Shown: positions 8,699-16,854 of the stretch, piece after piece
Numbering within the stretch: position 1 is the first letter of the stretch
Layout: the number at the start of each line of letters is the position of its first letter
Source: an uncultured Porphyromonadaceae bacterium
GTDB taxonomy: Bacteria; Bacteroidota; Bacteroidia; Bacteroidales; Muribaculaceae
NCBI GenBank assembly: GCA_947175425.1
Contig: CAMWMR010000026.1
Coordinates: forward strand, 1-35,002
Length of the DNA: 35,002 nt
Direction: 5' to 3'
Notes under the pieces: generated by a model
Told to the model about the DNA's origin: nothing
What the model saw: the letters and a program-made list of their open reading frames with translations, nothing else
Database searches by the model: none
Position numbers and translations under genes: made by a program

Positions 8699-11332
8699 TC
8701 AGTGTGCGCTTACGGCATCGCAAAGAGCCTGGAATGCAACGGCAATACCTTCGGCGTCCTTGCCACCGGCCTGGGCAAATCCGGGCTGACCGCCACCACC
8801 GCCCTTGATAGCTTTGGCGGCTTCGCGTATAATCTTACCGGCGTTAAGTCCGCTCTCGGTAAGATCGTCGGTAAACATCAGTGTAAGCAAGGGCTTGCCC
8901 GATGGGTCGGTAGTTGCGCCCACAAAAGCTGTCGCCACGGGCGAATTGCGGCGAACGGCAAAAGCCACGTTCTTTACAAGGTCGGGCAGATTTACACCCT
9001 GGAGTGTTACAAGCTTAATATTTCCGGCCACTGTTACGGCTTTATCAATGAGTTTTGTGCTGAGGGTATTTACACGCTCATTGAAGTATTCCTCGGTCTG
9101 GCGACGGAGTTCGGCGTTTTCATCAAGCGATTTGCGCAGAGCGGCCACAAGGTCGGGGGCGTTATTGAACAAACCACCGATAGAGCGCAGTGTTTCGGCC
9201 ATGGCGTCCATTGCTTTTTCCACCCGTTCTCCTGTAATAGCTTCGATACGACGGATACCGGCGGCAATGCTCGACTCGCTCACAATTTTTATGATACCGA
9301 TATTGCCGGTATTGTCCACGTGAGTACCGCCGCAAAGTTCTATTGAGTCGCCGTAACGGATTACGCGCACATCATCGCCGTACTTTTCGCCGAAGAGTGC
9401 CATTGCACCCATGGCACGAGCCTCGGCAATGGGAACATGACGGTGTTCATCGCGGGGACTTGCGGCACGCACATAGCTGTTGGCAAGTTTTTCCACGGCG
9501 CTTAATTCCTCGGGGGTGAGCTTGCTGAAGTGCGAGAAGTCGAAACGGAGAACATCGGGCGACACGAACGAACCTTTCTGCTCAACATGCTCGCCCAGCA
9601 CCTGACGGAGCGCGCGGTGTAGAAGGTGAGTTGCGGTGTGGTTGCAGGAAGTGGCGCGACGGGCGTCCTCGTTGATGCGTGCGGTAAATTCCGATTGCGG
9701 ATTTGCCGGCATTTTGTTCACAATGTGGACAGCGACGCCGTTTTCACGTTTGGTATCGTTTATTTCAATCACTTCACCCGAAACATTATCGGTGAGAGTA
9801 CCGCTGTCGCCTACCTGTCCGCCCATTTCGGCATAGAAAGGAGTCTGCGAAAGGATAATCTGCCAGTACTCGCGGTTTTTCTGCTTCACATGGCGGTAGC
9901 GGAGTATTTTAGCCTGAGACTCGGTGTTGTCGTATCCCACGAATTCCTCTTCGCCGTCGTTTACGATAATCCAGTCGGCAGCCTCAACTGCAGCGGCATT
10001 GCGTGCACGATCTTTCTGCGCTTTCATTTCGGCATCGAATCCGGCCTGATCCAAAGTCATGCCGTAGTCCTTGAGGATAAGCTGAGTGAGGTCGAGGGGG
10101 AATCCGTAAGTATCGTAAAGTGTAAAGGCTTCTTTTCCTGAAATTTCGTTTCTACCGGCAGCTTTGGCAGCTTTAGCGGCATCGTCGAGCAGGCGGATAC
10201 CGTTTTCGAGTGTGCGAAGGAACGATTCTTCCTCTTCCTTCATCACTTTCATAATGAGGTCGCGGCCGGCGGGGAGTTCGGGATAAGCATCGCCCATATT
10301 TTCTATGAGAGTATCGACAAGCCTGTACATGAACGGCTGTTTCTGTTCCAGGAAAGTATAGGCGTATCGCACTGCACGACGGAGAATTCGGCGAATGACG
10401 TATCCGGCCTTTGAGTTTCCGGGCACCATGTTCTCGGCAATGGAGAAGGATATTGTGCGCACGTGGTCGGCAATAACACGCATTGCGACATCCACCTGCT
10501 TGTCCTCGCCATACTTCTTACCCGACAGAGCGGCAATTTTAGCGATTATGGGAGTGAATACATCGGTATCGTAATTGGAAGTTTTTCCCTGCAAAGCCAT
10601 GCAAAGACGTTCGAATCCCATGCCGGTATCGATAACCTTTGCAGGCAGGGGCTCGAGAGAACCGTCGGCCTTGCGGTTGTACTGCATGAACACGAGGTTC
10701 CAAATTTCGATAACCTGCGGGTGGTCGTGGTTGACAAGCGAAGCGCCCGAAACGGCAGCTCGTTCTTCGTCGGAACGGAGGTCGATATGAATTTCGGAGC
10801 AGGGGCCGCAGGGACCGGTATCGCCCATTTCCCAGAAGTTATCGTGCTTGTTGCCGTTTAGAATATGGTCGGCGGGAAGATGCTTTGCCCAAATGGCGGC
10901 AGCTTCGTCATCGCGTTCAAGACCTTCGTCGGCAGCGCCTTCGAAAACGGTAGCATACAGACGCGCGGGGTCAAGGCCGAGGACGTCCACAAGATACTCC
11001 CATGCCATGTCGATAGCTTCGGTTTTGAAGTAGTCGCCAAAGGACCAGTTACCGAGCATTTCGAACATAGTGTGGTGATATGTGTCGAGACCCACTTCCT
11101 CGAGGTCGTTGTGCTTTCCGCTCACGCGGAGACACTTCTGCGAGTCGGCTACACGGCGGTTCTTTGGAACGGCATTACCCAAAATAATATCCTTGAACTG
11201 GTTCATGCCGGCGTTTGTGAACATTAGAGTGGGGTCGTCCTTAATCACCATTGGTGCGGAAGGGACAATCCTGTGGTCCTTGGACTGGAAGAAGTCCTTG
11301 AACGATTGACGTATTTCCTTAGCAGTACGCAT
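8699..11332 (-). CDS. alaS: Alanyl-tRNA synthetase
   Basis: A class II aminoacyl-tRNA synthetase that charges tRNA-Ala in the cytosol and edits mischarged serine and glycine. The catalytic domain opens with [11 protein letters not shown] and has [15 protein letters not shown] (32-46) and the [11 protein letters not shown] motif near 283-293. The editing domain supplies zinc-site residues His565 and His569 (HTATH) and Cys667 and His671 (CGGTH). A C-Ala domain ends with a glycine-rich segment, GGGGGQPGF. The 877-residue length from the ATG at 11332 is normal. A TTG ten codons further up gives no recognisable sequence. Its promoter appears to lie about 80 nt upstream, overlapping the divergent M23 gene's leader. 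Confidence 0.97.
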   Translation of the reverse strand: MRTAKEIRQSFKDFFQSKDHRIVPSAPMVIKDDPTLMFTNAGMNQFKDIILGNAVPKNRRVADSQKCLRVSGKHNDLEEVGLDTYHHTMFEMLGNWSFGDYFKTEAIDMAWEYLVDVLGLDPARLYATVFEGAADEGLERDDEAAAIWAKHLPADHILNGNKHDNFWEMGDTGPCGPCSEIHIDLRSDEERAAVSGASLVNHDHPQVIEIWNLVFMQYNRKADGSLEPLPAKVIDTGMGFERLCMALQGKTSNYDTDVFTPIIAKIAALSGKKYGEDKQVDVAMRVIADHVRTISFSIAENMVPGNSKAGYVIRRILRRAVRYAYTFLEQKQPFMYRLVDTLIENMGDAYPELPAGRDLIMKVMKEEEESFLRTLENGIRLLDDAAKAAKAAGRNEISGKEAFTLYDTYGFPLDLTQLILKDYGMTLDQAGFDAEMKAQKDRARNAAAVEAADWIIVNDGEEEFVGYDNTESQAKILRYRHVKQKNREYWQIILSQTPFYAEMGGQVGDSGTLTDNVSGEVIEINDTKRENGVAVHIVNKMPANPQSEFTARINEDARRATSCNHTATHLLHRALRQVLGEHVEQKGSFVSPDVLRFDFSHFSKLTPEELSAVEKLANSYVRAASPRDEHRHVPIAEARAMGAMALFGEKYGDDVRVIRYGDSIELCGGTHVDNTGNIGIIKIVSESSIAAGIRRIEAITGERVEKAMDAMAETLRSIGGLFNNAPDLVAALRKSLDENAELRRQTEEYFNERVNTLSTKLIDKAVTVAGNIKLVTLQGVNLPDLVKNVAFAVRRNSPVATAFVGATTDPSGKPLLTLMFTDDLTESGLNAGKIIREAAKAIKGGGGGQPGFAQAGGKDAEGIAVAFQALCDAVSAH

Positions 11333-11392
11333 TTTATATGTGTTGTTATTTGTTTTAAGCAATTTTTACGCGTCAATACAGCCGAAAAATGC

Positions 11393-11400
11393 TATATTTG
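11393..11400 (+). promoter_or_regulatory. -7 element before the M23 peptidase gene
   Basis: TATATTTG followed by C matches the Bacteroidota TAnnTTTG element perfectly. Predicted transcription start is near 11407, which leaves a leader of about 42 nt before the ATG at 11449. The -33 region is not convincing. The element also argues against the longer reading that would start translation at 11389. Confidence 0.65.
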
Positions 11401-11413
11401 CAATTTGAAAGTG

Positions 11414-11421
11414 CAAAATTA
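11414..11421 (-). promoter_or_regulatory. -7 element probably serving alaS
   Basis: The minus strand reads TAATTTTG followed by C, a perfect TAnnTTTG match, with a predicted start near 11408. It faces the plus-strand element at 11393-11400, so the two predicted start points almost coincide. No other TAnnTTTG match lies nearer alaS on the minus strand. The alaS leader would be about 75 nt long. Confidence 0.5.
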
Positions 11422-11448
11422 CTCCAAAGTTCCCGGATTTGCAACAAG

Positions 11449-12420
11449 ATGAGCCAGAAAGTATTCTATCGCTATAACCCCAAAACCGAGCAGTACGAGC
11501 GCGTTTATCCCGACCGTCGCACCCGTCAGATGGCCGTGATGCGCAATTTCCTGCAGGCTTTGCTTGTTGTGCTCATCGGAGGTGTTGCCCTATACTACTT
11601 TACGGAGCTTCCGCGCGAAAAACAGCTGCGTTTCGAGAACGAGCGGCTAAAGGCCAAAGTAGATATTCTTGACCGCCGCGCCGACGAGGCCATTTCCGTG
11701 ATGCACGACATGGCCGAACGCGACAATAATTTTTACCGCGCCATGATGCAGGCCGAGCCGCTGAGTCCCGCGCGACGCTATGCCGGCCTTGAACGTCAAC
11801 GCAACATCGACAGCATTGGCGAGATTGCCGACGCAGCACTTGTAGGCGCTGTTGAGAATAAGCTGGATGTGCTGGAGCAAATGATGTACTCGCAGATAAA
11901 ATCGTTCGATTTTCTTGCCCAGCAAGTCGACAGCCAACAGGCCCGCACACGCCACATGCCGGCCATTCAGCCCGTACCCGAAAAATTTCTTCGCACCATG
12001 GCCTCGGGCTACGGCGTTCGCCGCGACCCGGTGTACGGCACAATGAAATTCCATGAGGGAATGGACTTTTCGGCACCTATAGGCACTCCTGTGTATGCCA
12101 CAGCCGACGGAGTTGTGCGCACAGCGTCATGGCAGAGCGCCTACGGCAATATGGTGGAAATAGACCACGGATTCAATTACACCACGCGATATGCCCACCT
12201 GTCCAAGCTTATAGCACAGCAAGGGCAGCAGGTTAAACGAGGCGACCTCATTGGCCTTGTCGGGAATACCGGAAAATCTACCGGCCCGCACCTGCATTAT
12301 GAAGTGCGTTACCGAGGCGCACCGCAAAATCCTGTGAATTACTATTTTTATGACCTCTCGCCGGAGCAATACGACGAGATTATACGCCTTGCAGAAAATG
12401 CAGGCCATGTAATGGACTGA
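11449..12420 (+). CDS. Membrane-anchored M23 metallopeptidase (LytM/NlpD type)
   Basis: A zinc peptidase-family protein that likely cleaves peptidoglycan cross-bridges in the periplasm. From ATG 11449 it has 323 residues: a charged N-terminus, one membrane helix (about 33-51), a coiled coil (about 55-95 and further helices to 165), then the M23 domain. Expected zinc ligands His202 and Asp206 (HEGMD) and His283 (HLHYE) are present, as are the catalytic histidines His250 and His281, so it should be active. The ATG follows a predicted transcription start near 11407; the upstream in-frame ATG at 11389 overlaps the promoter. Its stop overlaps the start of the MerR gene (TGATG), implying coupled translation. 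Confidence 0.92.
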   Translation: MSQKVFYRYNPKTEQYERVYPDRRTRQMAVMRNFLQALLVVLIGGVALYYFTELPREKQLRFENERLKAKVDILDRRADEAISVMHDMAERDNNFYRAMMQAEPLSPARRYAGLERQRNIDSIGEIADAALVGAVENKLDVLEQMMYSQIKSFDFLAQQVDSQQARTRHMPAIQPVPEKFLRTMASGYGVRRDPVYGTMKFHEGMDFSAPIGTPVYATADGVVRTASWQSAYGNMVEIDHGFNYTTRYAHLSKLIAQQGQQVKRGDLIGLVGNTGKSTGPHLHYEVRYRGAPQNPVNYYFYDLSPEQYDEIIRLAENAGHVMD

Positions 12421-12758
12421 TGGCAGACGAATTAACCAAACGATATTACCGCATAAGCGACGTCGTGGAGCTTTTAGGGCTTCCGGCCAGCACAATACGC
12501 TATTGGGAAAGTGAATTTCCCGCCCTGAGGCCAAAACGCAGCCAAGGAGGGGTGCGCCTCTACACTCCAAGCGATATAGAGGTTTTGCGAGTGATACGTT
12601 TTCTAATAAAAGACAAAGGACTTACCATGCAGGGCGCACGCGAACACATGAAGCGCAACAGGCTGATTGTGAACAAGCGCCACGAAGTTATCCGAAGACT
12701 GCAAAAAATACGCAACCAGCTTACCGAGCTTCTGGAATCGCTGGAGCAGCGGCGCTGA
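12420..12758 (+). CDS. MerR-family transcriptional regulator
   Basis: A 112-residue protein that is almost entirely a MerR-type winged helix-turn-helix. The segment YRISDVVELLGLPASTIRYWE (9-29) is the classical recognition helix-turn-helix, followed by the wing (GGVRLYTPSDIEVLRVI), a dimerisation helix and a short coiled coil (about 83-110). There is no C-terminal cysteine or ligand-binding domain, so no metal or drug sensing can be read from the sequence. It is translationally coupled to the M23 peptidase gene by a one-base stop/start overlap. Its last 38 nt overlap the 3' end of the convergent membrane protein gene. Targets are unknown. Confidence 0.9.
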   Translation: MADELTKRYYRISDVVELLGLPASTIRYWESEFPALRPKRSQGGVRLYTPSDIEVLRVIRFLIKDKGLTMQGAREHMKRNRLIVNKRHEVIRRLQKIRNQLTELLESLEQRR

Positions 12759-14391
12759 CAGGAACTTCATCCGCAGCGAGCAGACGGCGATGACGCAGAG
12801 TTCGAGGATAGTTTACAAAGGCCACCCAATATATCGTTGAACCGTCTTTCATTCTCATCGGCATATACCAGTTTGGAATCATAGCTTTTACGGGGCGGTT
12901 TCCGAATCCGTATCGCAAGCCCGAAAGCATACGGTCCACAAGCGGCATATCGCTGTCGTAGGAATCCATTTCGAATTCTATATACTTCAAATCCTTGTTT
13001 TCGGAAGCCATTACAGGCCATACTCCGCGCAGCCCGGCTGTACCGGAAACAAGAGGCCATTCCTCAAAAGGTTTGTTTTCAAGCTCTTTAGGGAAAATTA
13101 CGGCAGGTTCGCGGCGCCAGGAGTAATAAGAGAACGCCGCAACAAGGTCGAGATACTCATGCATGGGCTGATACAGCACATTGCGCAGATAGCCGGGAAT
13201 TTTATCATCGGGCAGAACATCGGCAAAGTATACTTCGCACTCGCGCTCGCCGCGCGGAGCCATGGCAAGCTCCACCTGTTCGCAACCACGCGCTATAACA
13301 GCGGTATAGGTATAGAGCTGACACATCCACGCGATATAACATACCGCCGCAATTGTGCCACCAACCGCAAGCCAACGCGAACTTATTCCTCCCAGCCAAC
13401 GCGAAAGTATATCAAGAATTATAAGCGCTGCAAAAATATCGGCAGGCCAGAGTCCGCGGTCGATTACAACAAGAACAACCGACATTCCGACTCCGGCTAC
13501 GGCTGCCGTCAGGAGCGGGAGATAACGCTTCAAAACCACGGCTCGTTCCGTTGCTTTACACCTTATATAATATATAAGCGCCAAAACGAATGCAAAAATC
13601 ACATAGGAGGACTGCATAACAATTCGCGATGCAAAGCCGGGCAACCTGTCATAATGGATGTAGGGCGAGTAATCCACCATTCGTGCAAGGGTTCCCGTGA
13701 GAACATTTACACCGACGCCGAGCGCCACGCAGACAAGCACTGTCCAAGCCCGGACGTCGCGCAAGCGCCAAAGCATACTCACGGCCAGCCATACGCACAG
13801 AATTGCCCCGAAGCCTTCGTGCATCCACCCGGCAAGAAAGGATGTGAAACAGAAAAGGGCAAAGGGCCATTTTTTGAATTTGGATGTACGTCCGAAAAGA
13901 CCGACAACCACTAATGTCAAGATGGAAGCGGGCACATAATTCATTTGAAAATCAAGCGAAATCATGTGGTCGTACCACGGAAATACCATCCACAAAACAG
14001 GCACGGCAAGCAATGCTGCAATACCAAGATTATTTCTGTGCGGCCTCACGCACCATATCAAAGCGAGGTAGAAAACAGCAATCAATATACCCGAAGCCAC
14101 ACCCCACACACCGCGTCCGAGCGGTTGGAAAAGAATGGTGAACGAATTTGCAAGGCGACCGTTAACAGTGAGCGAATGATTAATTACCGAAGTCCAAGCA
14201 TCGGAAAAATTTTGAATATCTTCGGCCGAACAATCCCAAAAAGTCTGATAAGTATATGCGATTGTACGGTAATTGAAATCGTCGGAAGTCTGCGGAACAG
14301 TCAAATCCCACACAATTGCTCCAACCAAAGTGATGAGGCCGAAAAGGCACAGGAGAGCTACGGATATTTTAGTTTTGGACAGTTTATTCAT
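12721..14391 (-). CDS. Polytopic membrane protein of unknown function (DUF6056-like)
   Basis: A 556-residue protein with about nine to eleven membrane helices between residues 8 and 365 and a soluble C-terminal part (about 370-556). The first periplasmic loop has SDDFNYR (36-42) right after helix 1, and a conserved-looking HEGFG occurs at 191-195. An acidic pair after the first helix resembles GT-C-fold glycosyltransferases and, from memory, DUF6056 proteins, so a role in sugar transfer at the cell envelope is possible but not shown. I chose ATG 14391, just before helix 1; the longer reading begins at TTG 14451. The gene converges on and overlaps the MerR gene by 38 nt. Its stop leaves no room for a separate terminator. 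Confidence 0.75.
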   Translation of the reverse strand: MNKLSKTKISVALLCLFGLITLVGAIVWDLTVPQTSDDFNYRTIAYTYQTFWDCSAEDIQNFSDAWTSVINHSLTVNGRLANSFTILFQPLGRGVWGVASGILIAVFYLALIWCVRPHRNNLGIAALLAVPVLWMVFPWYDHMISLDFQMNYVPASILTLVVVGLFGRTSKFKKWPFALFCFTSFLAGWMHEGFGAILCVWLAVSMLWRLRDVRAWTVLVCVALGVGVNVLTGTLARMVDYSPYIHYDRLPGFASRIVMQSSYVIFAFVLALIYYIRCKATERAVVLKRYLPLLTAAVAGVGMSVVLVVIDRGLWPADIFAALIILDILSRWLGGISSRWLAVGGTIAAVCYIAWMCQLYTYTAVIARGCEQVELAMAPRGERECEVYFADVLPDDKIPGYLRNVLYQPMHEYLDLVAAFSYYSWRREPAVIFPKELENKPFEEWPLVSGTAGLRGVWPVMASENKDLKYIEFEMDSYDSDMPLVDRMLSGLRYGFGNRPVKAMIPNWYMPMRMKDGSTIYWVAFVNYPRTLRHRRLLAADEVPVSAAAPAIPEAR

Positions 14392-14518
14392 GAGAAGACG
14401 GTTTGTAAAACAAAGGCTTAAAAAACAGCGAAGGGCTGTATCTCCCGACAAAGCCCTCTACAGTAATCTACAATCTATAAAACTTGTAAATTTTCAATTC
14501 AAATTTCAAATTCCACTG

Positions 14519-14526
14519 CAAATTTA
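14519..14526 (-). promoter_or_regulatory. -7 element before the polytopic membrane protein gene
   Basis: The minus strand reads TAAATTTG followed by C, a perfect TAnnTTTG match, with transcription predicted to start near 14512. The leader would be about 120 nt long and AT-rich. A CTTG at 14550-14547 could be a weak -33 element. Apart from this and the divergent lipoprotein promoter, I see nothing else in the 14392-14694 gap. Confidence 0.5.
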
Positions 14527-14630
14527 CTACTTAAGCCGGAAATATGCAAGTTTTCGGGGCATAAATTTTCGAAGAAGCTCTCAGAAACAGATTCATTTAA
14601 CCGAGTTTAACAGGATAGCACATGCTTTAT

Positions 14631-14662
14631 ATTGCACAGGCCGGCAATAATTATTAGTTTTG
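14631..14662 (+). promoter_or_regulatory. Promoter of the lipoprotein gene
   Basis: The -33-like ATTG (14631-14634) is followed by a 20-nt spacer and a perfect -7 element TAGTTTTG (14655-14662). Transcription would begin near 14669, about 26 nt before the ATG at 14695. Confidence 0.7.
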
Positions 14663-14694
14663 CCAACCGAATTCAATCAAAAACCTATATAAAA

Positions 14695-15576
14695 ATGGAA
14701 AAAGTATTTCGACTCTCGTTTTTTGTACTGCTTGCCCTTATGCTTTGCACTGCGTGCAAATCGGAAAACGGAGGCAACGACACAATAACAGAGCAATCGG
14801 TGAACAACTATTTTAGCATTGTAACCGACAAAAACCTTGCAACTACAACCAATTTTACCGGTGTAGGATACCAGATTCGACTTAATTATACACGCGCAAC
14901 CGCCGATATAATAATATCGGGTCTCAAGCTTAACGGCGAGCTGGTTTATCCCGACATCAAGCTTACCGGAATTCCCTTTAAAGTGAGCGAGGACGGCTGG
15001 TTTGTTATATCGGCAACCAATCTTACTCCGAATTCCAACGGCATTATGGCCGGCCCGATTTTCGACAGCTTCAAAATGAATCTTTTACAGCGCATTGTGG
15101 ATGAATATTACATGCCGGCAATTTATGTTGAAATGACACTGAACAACCGCTTCAATGTAATTTCGTCGTCGCCGCGGTTGTTCTTCTTCGGTCCGACAAC
15201 AACTGTCGATGAACCCGGCACCGAAACCGTTAACAAAAACAGCCAGTATGTTTATGAACTTTCGTTCGATTCCAATACGCTTTCTATTACGATACCGTCG
15301 GCAAGCTTTATCCCGTCGATGCCCGCGCTTAACATTGCAATGAAGGCTGTTCCTTTTACCATGGATGAGTCGGGAATCGTTAGATTCGAATCAAGCTCCA
15401 TAACTCCCACTATAGCCGATGTCCCCTACCCCAACTTCCCCATAAGCAACGTAAAGGGCGAAATCGACCTTAGGAGCTCCATGAAAATTTCGTTTGACTG
15501 CGAGCCTGCCAAAGCACCCGGCATTTACCATGTTTCGTCGGCCGGAAGCTATTTAAACAATATGATAATCGAATAA
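14695..15576 (+). CDS. Lipoprotein with internal duplication, function unknown
   Basis: A 293-residue secreted protein. A lipoprotein signal (residues 4-20, hydrophobic, ending LCTA) precedes Cys21, which would be lipidated; Lys22-Ser-Glu follow. The mature part is beta-rich and appears duplicated. Residues about 58-112 and 185-238 align around the pattern Pro-x-(I/L) ... (I/V)-P-F-x-(V/M) ... G ... (L/I)-T-P (for example GIPFKV at 92-97 and AVPFTM at 218-223). I do not recognise the family. ATG 14695 is chosen because it starts the signal peptide and follows a good promoter; upstream in-frame codons fall in the promoter. It forms a single-gene unit with its own terminator. Confidence 0.8.
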   Translation: MEKVFRLSFFVLLALMLCTACKSENGGNDTITEQSVNNYFSIVTDKNLATTTNFTGVGYQIRLNYTRATADIIISGLKLNGELVYPDIKLTGIPFKVSEDGWFVISATNLTPNSNGIMAGPIFDSFKMNLLQRIVDEYYMPAIYVEMTLNNRFNVISSSPRLFFFGPTTTVDEPGTETVNKNSQYVYELSFDSNTLSITIPSASFIPSMPALNIAMKAVPFTMDESGIVRFESSSITPTIADVPYPNFPISNVKGEIDLRSSMKISFDCEPAKAPGIYHVSSAGSYLNNMIIE

Positions 15577-15590
15577 ATTTATCCTATAGG

Positions 15591-15630
15591 AACAGCGGCG
15601 TTTTTCAATTGAAAAAGCGCCGCTGTTTTT
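15591..15630 (+). terminator. Terminator of the lipoprotein gene
   Basis: A long hairpin: AACAGCGGCG (15591-15600) pairs with CGCCGCTGTT (15618-15627), continued inward by TTTTT/AAAAA around a small loop with one bulged G. A T run follows. It lies 14 nt after the stop codon and separates this gene from the nuo promoter. Confidence 0.9.
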
Positions 15631-15705
15631 GTTGATTTTTCCTTGGGGACATCTGTTTTGCAAAATAATTATAACAGAGATTGCGGTTAATTACAAGAAA
15701 AAGTG

Positions 15706-15713
15706 TATCTTTG
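15706..15713 (+). promoter_or_regulatory. Promoter (-7 element) of the nuo-atp operon
   Basis: TATCTTTG followed by C matches the Bacteroidota TAnnTTTG element perfectly. An ATTG at 15680-15683 is a candidate -33 element, with a spacer slightly longer than usual. Transcription would start near 15720, giving a leader of about 134 nt before nuoA. It is the only TAnnTTTG match I found before nuoA, and I found none in the nuoH-atpD or atpG-nuoI junctions. Confidence 0.65.
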
Positions 15714-15733
15714 CACCACAAAAACACGGCTAC

Positions 15734-15824
15734 ATGTGTCCGTCCGTGCATTTATGCACGGCAACACATTACGGCTCAATGTTTTACACCAACATATCGC
15801 TCCCTATTCCGGACGCATGTCCGG
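15734..15824 (+). promoter_or_regulatory. Folded 5' leader of the nuo-atp operon
   Basis: Hairpin 1 is a perfect 8-bp stem, CCGTGCAT/ATGCACGG (15744-15751 with 15754-15761). It is extended by an outer 6-bp stem, ATGTGT/ACACAT (15734-15739 with 15764-15769), across small internal loops. Hairpin 2 is CCGGAC/GTCCGG (15809-15814 with 15819-15824) with a GCAT loop. Neither is followed by a T run, so they are not simple terminators. The ATG at 15734 inside the outer stem opens a 35-codon reading frame that ends at 15841, 12 nt before nuoA. No known riboswitch class is recognised. Confidence 0.45.
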
Positions 15825-15853
15825 CCTTGCATCTGAAATAAATTATTTAACAT

Positions 15854-16234
15854 ATGATAACATCAGCCATCTTTGGAATAGAGAACAACGGGCTTCTTGC
15901 CATTACGGCGCTGCTCACCGGCGTGGCGCTGGTGGGATTGGCCCTGTGGATTGCAAAGCTAATCTCGCCCAGCTCCTTTAACCCGCAGAAGGGCGAAGCC
16001 TATGAATGCGGTATTCCCACCCGCGGCGAGAGTATGTCGCAGTTCAAGGTAGGATATTACCTTTTTGCAATTTTGTTCCTTATGTTCGACGTCGAGACAG
16101 TATTCCTCTTCCCCTGGGCAGTGCGAATGCGTGAACTCGGCGTCAATGGTTTGCTAAGTATAGCCGTATTCTTCGGCATTCTTGTGCTGGGTCTCGTATA
16201 TGCCTGGCGGAAAGGAGCATTGGAATGGAAGTAA
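15854..16234 (+). CDS. nuoA: Complex I subunit A (NuoA)
   Basis: A small membrane subunit of the NADH-quinone oxidoreductase-like complex, placed at the junction of the quinone site and membrane arm. It has three membrane helices at about residues 11-34, 66-88 and 97-118 in 126 residues. The loop motif YECGIP (49-54) and the helix motif FDVETVFLFPWA (77-88), with its conserved acidic residues, are diagnostic. It opens the 18-gene nuo-atp unit, and its last 10 nt overlap nuoB. Confidence 0.96.
   Translation: MITSAIFGIENNGLLAITALLTGVALVGLALWIAKLISPSSFNPQKGEAYECGIPTRGESMSQFKVGYYLFAILFLMFDVETVFLFPWAVRMRELGVNGLLSIAVFFGILVLGLVYAWRKGALEWK
16213..16217 (+). promoter_or_regulatory. Shine-Dalgarno sequence for nuoB inside nuoA
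   Basis: AGGAG lies 7 nt before the nuoB ATG at 16225, within the 3' end of nuoA. Strong Shine-Dalgarno sequences are uncommon in this phylum. It supports the ATG at 16225 over the later in-frame ATG at 16246. Confidence 0.55.
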
Positions 16235-16833
16235 CAACAAAAAGCATGCCCTACGAGGCATTTAAGGATAACGAGTACATTGAAAAGCTCGTTGACGAAC
16301 TCCGCGCGAGCGGCACAAACATAGTTGTAGGCTCGTTGGACAAGCTCATCAACTGGGGACGTTCCAACTCCATATGGCCTTTGACCTTCGCCACCAGCTG
16401 CTGTGGTATTGAATTTGTATCGCTTGGTGCGGCACGCTTCGACATGGCACGCTTCGGATGGGAAGTTGCGCGTTCAAGCCCCCGACAGGCCGACTTTATG
16501 ATGGTTGCAGGAACAATTGTGCACCGCATGGTTCCCGTATTCCGTCGTCTTTACGACCAGCTGGCCGAACCGAAATACGTAATCGCATGCGGCAGCTGCG
16601 CCATATCGGGCGGCCCGTTCCTCAAGAGCTACCATGTAGCCAAAGGCATTGAGGACATTGTACCTGTGGATGTTTTTGTTCCCGGCTGTCCTCCCCGTCC
16701 CGAAGCAATGATTTACGGCATAATGCAGCTTTCGCGCAAAATCAAGGTGGAACGCTTCTTCGGCGGTGTAAACCGCAAGCAAAAGCAGGAAGAATTCCTT
16801 GCCGCACATCCCGTTGAGGGCGTAAAAGATTAA
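16225..16833 (+). CDS. nuoB: Complex I subunit B (NuoB), N2 iron-sulfur cluster
   Basis: A peripheral-arm subunit that holds cluster N2, the last iron-sulfur centre before quinone. The cluster ligands are the adjacent Cys59-Cys60 (TSCCGIE), Cys125 (GSCAISGG) and Cys155 (PGCPPRPE), all present in 202 residues. It contacts NuoCD at the quinone pocket. An AGGAG ribosome site supports the start, and the 10-nt overlap with nuoA suggests coupling. Confidence 0.97.
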   Translation: MEVTTKSMPYEAFKDNEYIEKLVDELRASGTNIVVGSLDKLINWGRSNSIWPLTFATSCCGIEFVSLGAARFDMARFGWEVARSSPRQADFMMVAGTIVHRMVPVFRRLYDQLAEPKYVIACGSCAISGGPFLKSYHVAKGIEDIVPVDVFVPGCPPRPEAMIYGIMQLSRKIKVERFFGGVNRKQKQEEFLAAHPVEGVKD

Positions 16834-16854
16834 TCAACGACTAATCACGGAACT

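Noticed and set aside
11389-11448. A longer M23 peptidase N-terminus from ATG 11389
   Set aside because: That ATG precedes the TATATTTG promoter element, so it should not be in the mRNA. ATG 11449 is preferred.
15703-15981. A 92-codon frame running into nuoA
   Set aside because: It begins at a GTG inside the promoter element and overlaps nuoA in another frame. No conserved features.
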